This document shows, one piece after another, positions 9,127 through 14,058 of a stretch of 14,058 nucleotides of DNA; the stretch's first letter is position 1, and every line of letters begins with the position of its first letter. The notes beneath the pieces are model-generated. The model did no database searches. It was not told the DNA's origin and saw nothing but the letters and a program-made list of their open reading frames with translations. The DNA is from an uncultured bacterium (GTDB lineage Bacteria; Bacillota_A; Clostridia; Lachnospirales; Lachnospiraceae). The translations under genes and the position numbers were made by a program. The stretch is taken from positions 1 through 14,058 of the forward strand of contig CAJMOO010000050.1 of the NCBI GenBank assembly GCA_905215045.1. The letters are read 5' to 3'.

Positions 9127-9558
9127 TTATATGCTCAATCCTAATTCCTGCATGCTGGCTGCGATATCATCCATATCCTCGTAAGAATTGTTCTCGATCC
9201 ACTTCTCCTTACTCCAGATCTCGATACGGTCAGCCATTCCTGTTAATACAACTTCTTTCTTCATCTGGGCAAATTCCCTGAGCGTCGCTGGGATCAATGT
9301 TCTTCCCTGCTTGTCCATCTCACACGGAGCTGCCCCCGCCATGAAAAATCTTGAAAACTTTCTGGCATCTTTATTAATGAGTGGCAGAGTCTTTAACTTT
9401 CCCTGAAAGCTTTCCCATTCAGTTTGTGGAAACACAAACAGGCACCCATCCAATCCCTTTGTCATCACAAATTCCTGTCCTAGTTCTTCTCGGAATCGTG
9501 AAGGGATGATCAGCCTGCCTTTTGCATCGATTGTGTGATTAAATTCTCCCATAAACAC
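9127..9558 (-). CDS. mraZ: Transcriptional regulator MraZ
   Basis: MraZ is a small protein with two AbrB-like SpoVT/MraZ half-domains that forms a ring-shaped oligomer and regulates its own dcw operon. The N-terminal half carries GEFNHTIDAKGRLIIPSRFREELG and the second half carries CEMDKQGRTLIPATLREFA; the paired DxKGR/DKQGR motifs are the family mark. The start was set at GTG 9558, giving a protein that opens as (M)FMGEFNHTID and is 143 residues long, the same as Bacillus MraZ. GGTGAT, matching the 3' part of the extended Shine-Dalgarno, lies 4 bases upstream. More upstream GTG codons (9567, 9570) fall inside the repeat of the presumed operator, and an ATG exists at 9552. First gene of the operon. 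Confidence 0.95.
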   Translation of the reverse strand: MFMGEFNHTIDAKGRLIIPSRFREELGQEFVMTKGLDGCLFVFPQTEWESFQGKLKTLPLINKDARKFSRFFMAGAAPCEMDKQGRTLIPATLREFAQMKKEVVLTGMADRIEIWSKEKWIENNSYEDMDDIAASMQELGLSI

Positions 9559-9565
9559 AGGTATC

Positions 9566-9592
9566 ACCACTTTCTACCACTTCTAACCACTT
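9566..9592 (-). promoter_or_regulatory. Candidate MraZ operator: three AAGTGGT repeats, 10-bp period
   Basis: On the minus strand the heptamer AAGTGGT occurs three times, at 9592-9586, 9582-9576 and 9572-9566, exactly 10 bp apart, so all copies face the same side of the helix. MraZ of mycoplasmas binds tandem AAAGTG-type boxes and E. coli MraZ binds TGGG-type boxes, both with about 10-bp spacing just before mraZ, so this is very probably the autoregulatory site. It begins a few bases after the predicted transcription start, and the third copy runs into the ribosome binding site of mraZ. Confidence 0.82.
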
Positions 9593-9601
9593 ATAAACAT
9601 T

Positions 9602-9630
9602 ATTTTATACGATACCTTTCTAAATTGCAA
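9602..9630 (-). promoter_or_regulatory. Predicted sigma-A promoter of the mraZ/dcw operon
   Basis: On the minus strand a TTGCAA -35 (9630-9625) and a TAAAAT -10 (9607-9602) are separated by 17 bp. The predicted transcription start, near 9595, lies just before the AAGTGGT repeats. This is the only good match between the upstream lgt terminator and mraZ. A shifted reading with TATAAA as -10 has a 15-bp spacer and is less likely. Confidence 0.7.
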
Positions 9631-9685
9631 GGAATAATCCACAATCAAATCTTAGTTTTTTCTTAGAATTCTTGTTTTTTTCCAC

Positions 9686-9730
9686 AAAAAAGAAGGGATT
9701 GTGTCAAAGTGGTGACAATTCCCTTCTTTT
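9686..9730 (-). terminator. Intrinsic terminator after lgt
   Basis: The stem pairs AGAAGGGA (9691-9698) with TCCCTTCT (9720-9727), extended by further A-T pairs at the base and by TTGT/ACAA inside after a one-base bulge. On the minus strand the stem is followed by six T residues (9691-9686), which fits termination of lgt transcripts 30 bases after its stop. The plus strand also shows TTTT after the stem, but no plus-strand gene reads towards it. It separates lgt from the dcw operon. The loop holds AAAGTGGTGA on the plus strand, identical to part of the MraZ repeat block. Confidence 0.8.
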
Positions 9731-9759
9731 GGTGTCTCATTGCGTGATTTTTGTGTGAA

Positions 9760-10656
9760 TCATTCGTGATTTTTCCTTGATTTTTTAAAGTTATACACAA
9801 TCCATCCAGTTCCAAATACCACCAGGATCAGTGCCAGCATCTGTGACACTCTGATTCCTGTACTTCCGATCATCAATGAATCCATCCTTAATCCCTCGAT
9901 CAAAAATCTTCCGATTCCATATCCAATACAGTAAACAGCAATCAATTCTCCATCAAATTTCTTTCTCTTGGTAAAAAAGAAAATGATCAAAAGCAGTAAA
10001 GCAAGATTCCACATGGATTCATACAAAAATGTCGGATGTACCTGAATAAAGGTTGCTGCTTCATTTCCTGATACCACATAGGTTGCTTTATCATATAATC
10101 CATTCGATATGATCTCATCAATTCTTCCATGTTCCACAAAAAAATTCGTTGGAATCTGCATCGCAAACAAACTGTCTGTATAAGATCCGAAAGCTTCCCT
10201 GTTAAAGAAGTTTCCCCATCGTCCAAGAATCTGCCCGACAAGCAGTCCTTTTACCGCAACATCTCCAAAAGCAAGCATCGATACATGTTTCTTCCTGCAA
10301 AATATATATAATGTAACTGCTCCCGCGATCACACCTCCATAGATTGCAAGACCTCCATTTCTGATCTGTATGATCTCTGAGAGATGGTTCTTATAATAAT
10401 CCCATGAAAAGATCACATAATAAAGTCTTGCCCCGACAATCGCCGGAATGATCATAGCGATCAGATAATCAAACACCAATTCCGGGTCAAATTTATTTTC
10501 ATGTTTTGCCGCATAATAGGAAACGATCAGTCCAAGCAGGAATCCTGTTGCAATGATCATCCCATAATATTTAATTTCAAAGCCACCGATGTTAATTCCA
10601 TCACCAACATTTTTCAGTACAATTCCTAAATGCGGGAATCTGATTTGATGTTCCAT
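9760..10656 (-). CDS. lgt: Prolipoprotein diacylglyceryl transferase (Lgt)
   Basis: The 298-residue membrane enzyme of about seven segments transfers diacylglyceryl from phosphatidylglycerol to the lipobox cysteine of prolipoproteins, the first step of lipoprotein maturation. The Lgt signature GRWGNFFNRE is at 145-154 (R146, N149, N152 and E154 conserved), with VGARLYY near 74-80, RNGGLAIYGG near 99-108 and HPTFLYES at 207-214. The C-terminal part has the conserved GIGRFLIEGLRMDSL stretch. In the GGxxxxGG loop many proteobacterial enzymes have His where this one has Tyr (about Y106), a variant that I believe also occurs in Firmicutes. The ATG at 10656 follows an AAGGA site at a slightly long spacing. 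It has its own promoter and terminator, so it looks monocistronic, and it is divergent from ychF. Confidence 0.95.
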   Translation of the reverse strand: MEHQIRFPHLGIVLKNVGDGINIGGFEIKYYGMIIATGFLLGLIVSYYAAKHENKFDPELVFDYLIAMIIPAIVGARLYYVIFSWDYYKNHLSEIIQIRNGGLAIYGGVIAGAVTLYIFCRKKHVSMLAFGDVAVKGLLVGQILGRWGNFFNREAFGSYTDSLFAMQIPTNFFVEHGRIDEIISNGLYDKATYVVSGNEAATFIQVHPTFLYESMWNLALLLLIIFFFTKRKKFDGELIAVYCIGYGIGRFLIEGLRMDSLMIGSTGIRVSQMLALILVVFGTGWIVYNFKKSRKNHE

Positions 10657-10735
10657 AGCTTTCTCTTCCTTTCTATCATCTTGTTAAGTCTCTTCTTTCA
10701 TTTGCTGCCTGCATTTTGTTGTCTAAATCAAGGAT

Positions 10736-10764
10736 ATCTTATCCCATTTCTCTTTTCTTTTCAA
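10736..10764 (-). promoter_or_regulatory. Predicted sigma-A promoter of lgt
   Basis: On the minus strand TTGAAA (10764-10759) and TAAGAT (10741-10736) are spaced by 17 bp. The transcription start would fall near 10729, giving a leader of about 70 bases before the lgt ATG. It overlaps the presumed ychF promoter region on the other strand. Confidence 0.6.
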
Positions 10765-10772
10765 GTCGCTTA

Positions 10773-10781
10773 TGGTAAACT
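10773..10781 (+). promoter_or_regulatory. Possible extended -10 promoter of ychF
   Basis: TG-G-TAAACT forms an extended -10 element on the plus strand, with a transcription start near 10788 and a leader of about 70 bases to the ychF ATG. The -35 region (TTTTCT at 10753-10758) is poor, so the call is tentative. It lies back to back with the lgt promoter. Confidence 0.35.
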
Positions 10782-10856
10782 ATTCACAGTATGGCCTTGG
10801 ATATTTTCTTCCGGGTCTGTTTTAAAGAATACCCATGAGAAAGGAATTAATAGATT

Positions 10857-11948
10857 ATGAAATTAGGAATCGTTGGATTACCAAACGTCGGAAAGAGTAC
10901 ATTATTTAACTCTTTAACTAAAGCCGGTGCCGAATCCGCAAACTATCCATTCTGTACGATCGACCCTAATGTGGGAATCGTAACAGTTCCAGATGCTCGT
11001 GTTGATTATCTGGCTGAGAAATACCATTCAAAGAAAGTGATCCCTGCAGCAATCGAATTCGTTGATATCGCAGGTCTTGTAAAAGGAGCTTCCAAAGGAG
11101 AAGGTCTTGGAAACCAGTTCCTTGCCAATATCCGTGAAGTCGATGCGATCGTTCACGTTGTCCGTTGTTTTGATGATGGAAACATCGTTCACGTTGACGG
11201 TTCTGTAAACCCACTTCGTGATATTGAAACCATCAACTTTGAACTTATCTTCTCTGATATCGAAGTGTTAGACCGTCGTATCGCAAAATCAACAAAAGGA
11301 TCAAGAAATGACAAATCTCTTGCTCATGAAGTTGAATTCTTATCTAAAGTAAAAGCTCATCTTGAAGATGGTAAACTTGCCAAAACTTTTGAGGTAGATG
11401 ATGAAGAAGATCAGGAAATCTTAAATTCCTGCAATCTTTTAACGATCAAACCTGTCATCTTTGCTGCAAATGTTAATGAAGATGAACTTGTAGGAGAAGA
11501 TAATGACTATGTAAAAGCTGTTCGTGAATATGCTTCTGACGTTGATGCGAAAGTATTCGTTGTATGCGCTCAGATTGAACAGGAAATCTCTGAATTAGAT
11601 GATGATGAGAAGAAAGAATTCTTAGAAGATCTTGGATTAGAAGAATCTGGTCTTGAAAAACTGATTTCTGCCAGCTACTCTCTGCTTGGATTAATCAGTT
11701 TCTTAACTTCTGGAGAAGACGAGACTCGTGCCTGGACAATCAAAGAAGGTACGAAGGCTCCTCAGGCTGCTGGTAAAATCCATACAGACTTTGAGCGTGG
11801 ATTTATCTGTGCTGAGGTTGTTTCTTTTGAAGATTTGAAGGAGTATGGTACGATGCAGGCTTGTAAGGAGAAAGGGCTTGTGCGTCAGGAAGGGAAAGAG
11901 TATGTTGTTAAGGATGGGGATATTATTGTATTCCGCTTTAATGTTTAA
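10857..11948 (+). CDS. ychF: Redox-regulated ATPase YchF (Obg/OLA1 family)
   Basis: The 363-residue P-loop protein of the Obg superfamily binds ribosomes and, unlike most relatives, prefers ATP to GTP. The G1 loop is GLPNVGKST (7-15), the G3 region is [10 protein letters not shown] (from D70), and the G4 position reads NVNE (205-208) instead of NKxD, the change linked to ATP use. An alpha-helical insertion follows the G-domain core, and a C-terminal TGS domain is seen from about residue 280 ([22 protein letters not shown]) to the end. Length equals that of E. coli YchF. The ATG at 10857 is preceded by AAAGGA at a rather long spacing of about 11 bases. It is the only plus-strand gene here and appears to be transcribed alone. 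No classical terminator follows; the long palindrome starting 25 bases downstream may serve as one. Confidence 0.97.
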   Translation: MKLGIVGLPNVGKSTLFNSLTKAGAESANYPFCTIDPNVGIVTVPDARVDYLAEKYHSKKVIPAAIEFVDIAGLVKGASKGEGLGNQFLANIREVDAIVHVVRCFDDGNIVHVDGSVNPLRDIETINFELIFSDIEVLDRRIAKSTKGSRNDKSLAHEVEFLSKVKAHLEDGKLAKTFEVDDEEDQEILNSCNLLTIKPVIFAANVNEDELVGEDNDYVKAVREYASDVDAKVFVVCAQIEQEISELDDDEKKEFLEDLGLEESGLEKLISASYSLLGLISFLTSGEDETRAWTIKEGTKAPQAAGKIHTDFERGFICAEVVSFEDLKEYGTMQACKEKGLVRQEGKEYVVKDGDIIVFRFNV

Positions 11949-11984
11949 TTAGTTTCTTTGACATAGTCTTTGAGTATGTAAGAT

Positions 11985-12012
11985 ATCATAAAAATAAAAT
12001 AGTTCCAGTCAA
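11985..12012 (-). promoter_or_regulatory. Possible outward promoter in left arm of palindrome (mirror copy)
   Basis: As the arms are identical, the same TTGACT (12012-12007) and TATGAT (11990-11985) pair occurs on the minus strand, reading out of the element to the left, towards and antisense to the 3' end of ychF. Confidence 0.35.
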
Positions 12013-12171
12013 CAACACGCGTTTTATTCATCATTTTTGACCGATCGCTTATTCGCCGACATTCCTTGTATAACTCGTTTATGGAAGTCCAAAATGACTT
12101 CCATGACACTCAGACAATACACCATGTCGGCTGCGAATCGGTCAAAAATAATGATAAAACGCTAATCGTTG

Positions 12172-12199
12172 TTGACTGGAACTATTTTATTTTTATGAT
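12172..12199 (+). promoter_or_regulatory. Possible outward promoter in right arm of palindrome
   Basis: TTGACT (12172-12177) and TATGAT (12194-12199) are spaced by 16 bp on the plus strand, each 5 of 6 to the sigma-A consensus. Transcription would leave the element to the right, antisense to the two small genes. The AT-rich spacer makes a chance match possible. Confidence 0.4.
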
Positions 12200-12279
12200 A
12201 TCTTACATACCTGAAGTTTATTGGCAATAACTATTGAATGGTAAAATGTATTGGTTATCTCATAACATTTCCACTAGTA

Positions 12280-12307
12280 TTGATACTATCTGTTCTTAAT
12301 GTATTAT
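12280..12307 (+). promoter_or_regulatory. Candidate antisense promoter under the small-gene pair
   Basis: TTGATA (12280-12285) and TATTAT (12302-12307), 16 bp apart, each match the sigma-A consensus at 5 of 6. The predicted start near 12314 lies inside the 3' end of the 36-codon gene on the opposite strand, so the RNA would be antisense to it. No clear terminator is seen for such an RNA before 12735. The -35 sits inside a small TAGTAT-TG-ATACTA palindrome. Confidence 0.4.
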
Positions 12308-12406
12308 TTTATGAATCATATTTTTTAATATTTTAAATATGGCTGCATATAGTGCCACTCCAATAACTACTGTGATCAGCTGTATGATTAAATCTGGTAT
12401 TAACAT
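12296..12406 (-). CDS. Small hydrophobic membrane peptide, 36 residues, unknown function
   Basis: I do not recognise this peptide. It starts at ATG 12406 with GAGGGGG seven bases upstream, a strong ribosome binding site. Pro4-Asp5 is followed by a hydrophobic segment (about 6-24, rich in Ile, Leu, Val and Ala) long enough to span the membrane, then a basic end with K25, K28, H32, K33 and H36. The start overlaps the last bases of the 51-codon gene (7-base overlap), which suggests translational coupling. The frame is open further upstream to 12520, but that part is only a shadow of the upstream gene. Size and layout recall small membrane toxins or regulatory peptides, and a possible antisense promoter overlaps its end, but no known toxin family is matched by eye. 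Confidence 0.6.
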   Translation of the reverse strand: MLIPDLIIQLITVVIGVALYAAIFKILKNMIHKIIH

Positions 12407-12555
12407 TTCTTCGCCCCCTCTATTTGGTTTGTTGTGACTTTGTCTTCGCTTTGTTTGGCAGCGTTGGTTTTGTTTTGTCCGTAAATTGTGCCTGCACCGT
12501 ATAAAGCAGCTGCTAAGCATGCCCCTGCAACTAGGATTGATAATTTCTTTTTCAT
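12400..12555 (-). CDS. Small exported or membrane-anchored protein, 51 residues, unknown function
   Basis: I do not recognise this protein. ATG at 12555 is preceded by AAGGAG with an 8-base spacing, an excellent site. The N-terminus MKKK is followed by a hydrophobic stretch (about 5-24, Ala- and Leu-rich), then a hydrophilic tail with Asn, Lys, Gln, Thr and Glu that ends in KKC. This is a signal peptide or N-terminal membrane anchor with a short extracellular tail of about 25 residues. Cys13 is in the middle of the hydrophobic stretch and its context (AGAC) is a poor lipobox. Codon use is regular, with no frameshift. It is the first gene of a two-gene unit with the overlapping 36-codon gene and has its own promoter about 45 bases upstream. 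Confidence 0.6.
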   Translation of the reverse strand: MKKKLSILVAGACLAAALYGAGTIYGQNKTNAAKQSEDKVTTNQIEGAKKC

Positions 12556-12578
12556 GTGTTGTTCTCCTTAATGTTTTA

Positions 12579-12621
12579 TTTTTGTATACATTACTATCTC
12601 ATATTTTGATACAAAAATCAA
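12579..12621 (-). promoter_or_regulatory. Promoter of small-gene pair embedded in an inverted repeat
   Basis: On the minus strand TTGATT (12621-12616) and GATAGT (12598-12593) are 17 bp apart, with a start expected near 12586. A perfect 9-bp inverted repeat, TTTTTGTAT at 12579-12587 and ATACAAAAA at 12609-12617, brackets the -10 box, the right arm touching the -35 and the left arm covering the transcription start. This placement is that of an operator, though AT-rich chance symmetry is possible. A second small palindrome, TATAGT-N5-ACTATA, lies just upstream at 12633-12649. Confidence 0.5.
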
Positions 12622-12700
12622 TACTCTGATATTATAGTTTTATACTATACCGTCCTGTCTATAATCTTTTCATCTACTTCCTGCATTTCTTTAACAATAA

Positions 12701-12741
12701 AATAAAAAAGCTGACCCGAGGAAGATTCTGGTCAGATTTTT
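12701..12741 (-). terminator. Intrinsic terminator after pflBA (bidirectional in form)
   Basis: CTGACC (12711-12716) pairs with GGTCAG (12730-12735), with an added AG/CT pair inside a short loop. On the minus strand the stem is followed by CTTTTTTATTTT, which fits termination of pfl transcripts about 100 bases after the pflA stop. On the plus strand ATTTTT follows, so it could also stop transcripts from the left. Confidence 0.75.
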
Positions 12742-12834
12742 CATTTTGCTTTGTTATGTTTATGTTTTGTTTTATGTTGGTTAGTCTTAACTAACTGTTA
12801 TTATAATATCCTATCTTGGATGATTTGTCTACCT

Positions 12835-13587
12835 TTATTTTTGAGAAGTTTTCTCGATACCAAGGATCTTTTCTGCCTTTGCTACGGCTTCTTCGCTTGG
12901 TGGCTGTACCCCTTCTAACGGGTATTTAATTCCTAATTTTTCCCATTTAAAAAGTCCAAGAGTATGGTATGGCAAGATTTCCACTCTCTTGACTGTCTTT
13001 AGTCCATCGATGAAGTGTTTTAAGTCTGCTAGTCCTTCTTCATCGTCTGTTAAGTCTGGAACAAGCACGTGACGAATCCACAGATCTACTCCAAGGTCTG
13101 AGATTTCTTGTGCCATTGCTAAAATATTGCTGTTTGGACAGCCTGTCAATTTCTTGTGTTTTTCCTCGTCCATTTCTTTTAAGTCTAAGATGACAAGGTC
13201 GGTGTATTTCATTAATTCTAACCATTTTGTGTGAAATGGTTCTTCTTTTGTGTATGGATTGGCAGAGGTATCCACGGCTGTGTGAATTCCTTCTTGTTTT
13301 GCCAGTTTAAAAAATTCAATTAAAAAATCAATCTGTAAGAGGGGTTCTCCACCACTGACTGTGATCCCTCCATCTTTCCCCCAGTACATGCGGTAACGCA
13401 AAGCCCTCTTTAAGAGGGCTTCTGGCTGCCAGTCTTCACCGCAGTCCTCCTGCCAGGTCTCCGGATTGTGGCAATATTTGCATCTCATCCGGCATCCTTG
13501 CATGAAAGCGATAAACCGCACACCGGGACCATCCACGAGACCAAAAGTCTCGATGGAATGGATTTTTCCGGTTATTTTTTCATTCAT
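12835..13587 (-). CDS. pflA: Pyruvate formate-lyase activating enzyme (PflA)
   Basis: The 250-residue radical SAM enzyme uses a 4Fe-4S cluster and S-adenosylmethionine to place the glycyl radical on pyruvate formate-lyase. The N-terminus HSIETFGLVDGPGVRFI is typical of PflA. The cluster motif is C32-x3-C36-x2-C39 with Tyr38 before the last Cys, followed by HNPETW. The SAM-binding GGEP motif is at 79-82 (VSGGEPLLQ), and later strands carry DLVILDLKEMD and WIRHVLVPDLTDD. There is no extra ferredoxin-like insertion, which separates it from activases of other glycyl radical enzymes. Length matches E. coli PflA (246). The ATG at 13587 lies 22 bases after the pflB stop, with only a weak GTGGAA ribosome binding site, so translation probably depends on the pflB transcript. 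Confidence 0.96.
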   Translation of the reverse strand: MNEKITGKIHSIETFGLVDGPGVRFIAFMQGCRMRCKYCHNPETWQEDCGEDWQPEALLKRALRYRMYWGKDGGITVSGGEPLLQIDFLIEFFKLAKQEGIHTAVDTSANPYTKEEPFHTKWLELMKYTDLVILDLKEMDEEKHKKLTGCPNSNILAMAQEISDLGVDLWIRHVLVPDLTDDEEGLADLKHFIDGLKTVKRVEILPYHTLGLFKWEKLGIKYPLEGVQPPSEEAVAKAEKILGIEKTSQK

Positions 13588-13609
13588 CGTTCTATTCCAC
13601 TAATTTATA

Positions 13610-14058
13610 TTACATTGTTGCATGGCATGTTCTGGAAATAACGTCCATCTGCTGTTCTCTTGTTAAGTCGATGAACTTAACTGCATATCCAGATACACGG
13701 ATTGTGAAGTTTGCATATTCTTCTTTTTCAGGATGTTCCATTGCATCGATCAGTTTTTCTTTACCGAATACGTTTACATTTAAGTGGTGAGCTCCCTGAT
13801 CAAAGTATCCGTCCATAACATTTACAAGGTTATTGATTCTTTCCCCTTCTTCATGTCCTAAAGCGTCTGGGTTGATTGTCTGTGTATTAGAAATACCATC
13901 TAATGCCCATTCGTATGGAATCTTAGCTACAGAGTTTAAGGATGCTAATAATCCATTCTGCTCTGCACCGTAACTTGGGTTAGCTCCTGGTGCTAATGGT
14001 TCCCCTGCTTTTCTACCATCTGGCATTGTTCCTGTTGCTTTTCCGTATACAACGTTAG
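13610..14058 (-). CDS. pflB: Pyruvate formate-lyase (formate C-acetyltransferase), C-terminal part
   Basis: The frame is open to the right edge, giving the last 149 residues; the start and the catalytic cysteine pair are outside the window. The enzyme turns pyruvate and CoA into acetyl-CoA and formate in anaerobic sugar fermentation. The visible part opens with [20 protein letters not shown], continues with [29 protein letters not shown] and [21 protein letters not shown], and has the glycyl radical motif RVSGYAVKF, whose Gly is the radical site made by PflA. The ending SRTCHATM replaces the more usual SRTFHxxM. These features point to PflB itself rather than a glycerol or choline lyase relative. 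The neighbouring pflA gene downstream supports this. An ATG at 14026 lies inside the gene and is not its start. Confidence 0.96.
   Translation of the reverse strand, partial: NVVYGKATGTMPDGRKAGEPLAPGANPSYGAEQNGLLASLNSVAKIPYEWALDGISNTQTINPDALGHEEGERINNLVNVMDGYFDQGAHHLNVNVFGKEKLIDAMEHPEKEEYANFTIRVSGYAVKFIDLTREQQMDVISRTCHATM

Larger units (their letters stand above)
11974..12210. repeat. 237-bp near-palindrome with perfect 43-bp terminal inverted repeats (MITE-like)
   Basis: Bases 11974-12016 are an exact inverted copy of 12168-12210 (43 of 43). The symmetry continues inwards with small gaps: left GCGTTTTAT, ATTTTTGACCGAT and CCGACAT (about 12019-12062) pair with their complements at about 12124-12163. 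The centre holds a further hairpin, ATGGAAGTC (12081-12089) with GACTTCCAT (12096-12104) around a 6-base loop, and TGTAT/ATACA arms. There is no open reading frame of note in it and no transposase near it. Size and terminal repeats suggest a non-autonomous mobile element (MITE), although no convincing target duplication is visible: only TGA occurs on both sides. A transcript from either side would fold into one long hairpin, so it may also stop or stabilise transcripts of ychF and of the small genes on its right. Confidence 0.85.

Noticed and set aside
9636..9650. TGTGGATTA on the minus strand, resembling a DnaA box
   Set aside because: One mismatch to the consensus and no cluster of further boxes; not evidence for an origin or DnaA control.
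9743..9774. CGTGATTTTT direct repeat (9743-9752 and 9765-9774)
   Set aside because: Only two 10-bp AT-rich copies, one inside the end of lgt; no link to a known site and within chance expectation.
11949..11973. Simple intrinsic terminator right after ychF
   Set aside because: The 25 bases between the stop and the palindrome show no GC-rich stem with T-tract; any termination would depend on the palindrome itself.
12407..12520. Upstream extension of the 36-codon peptide frame to a 74-codon protein
   Set aside because: The extension overlaps the 51-codon gene in another frame, is rich in Arg/Gln/Cys unlike a signal sequence, and the strong ribosome binding site sits directly before ATG 12406.
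1..14058. CRISPR arrays, tRNA or rRNA genes, defence genes or prophage
   Set aside because: No regularly spaced repeats, no tRNA-like cloverleaf or rRNA segments, and every large frame is a housekeeping gene; nothing supports such features.

Overview
The window reads as a chromosomal housekeeping segment of a low-to-moderate GC member of the Clostridia, most likely a Lachnospiraceae-type gut anaerobe. This rests on the order of the division and cell wall (dcw) genes, two neighbouring class B penicillin-binding proteins without visible PASTA repeats, a clostridial-type pyruvate formate-lyase pair, and AT-rich intergenic DNA with strong purine-rich ribosome binding sites. The genus cannot be fixed from the sequence alone.

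Region 1 (about 1-9630, all minus strand, transcribed from right to left) is a dcw cluster: mraZ, rsmH, ftsL, a FtsI/PbpB-like transpeptidase, a SpoVD-like transpeptidase, mraY, murD, ftsW and the 5' part of ftsQ/divIB, which runs off the left edge. Gaps are a few to about 50 bases, so it looks like one operon. A sigma-A type promoter and three AAGTGGT repeats with an exact 10-bp period, the expected form of a MraZ operator, lie in front of mraZ. The cluster makes lipid-linked peptidoglycan precursor (MurD, MraY) and the septal synthase and its regulators (FtsW, FtsI, FtsL, FtsQ). murE, murF and murG are absent from the positions they occupy in Bacillus.

Region 2 (about 9690-11948) holds lgt (minus strand, with its own promoter and an intrinsic terminator separating it from mraZ) and the divergent ychF ATPase gene on the plus strand.

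Region 3 (11949-12834) is the accessory-looking part. It holds a 237-bp near-palindrome with perfect 43-bp terminal inverted repeats, each carrying a possible outward-facing promoter. Next come two unannotated overlapping small genes on the minus strand (51 and 36 codons), with strong ribosome binding sites, a promoter embedded in an inverted repeat, and a candidate antisense promoter. A bidirectional-looking terminator closes the region.

Region 4 (12835-14058, minus strand) is pflA, the pyruvate formate-lyase activating enzyme, preceded by the C-terminal part of pflB, which continues past the right edge. The most novel material is region 3; the rest is conserved machinery with a few details worth checking: the MraZ operator overlapping the ribosome binding site, and a KTG-to-KTA change in one PBP.
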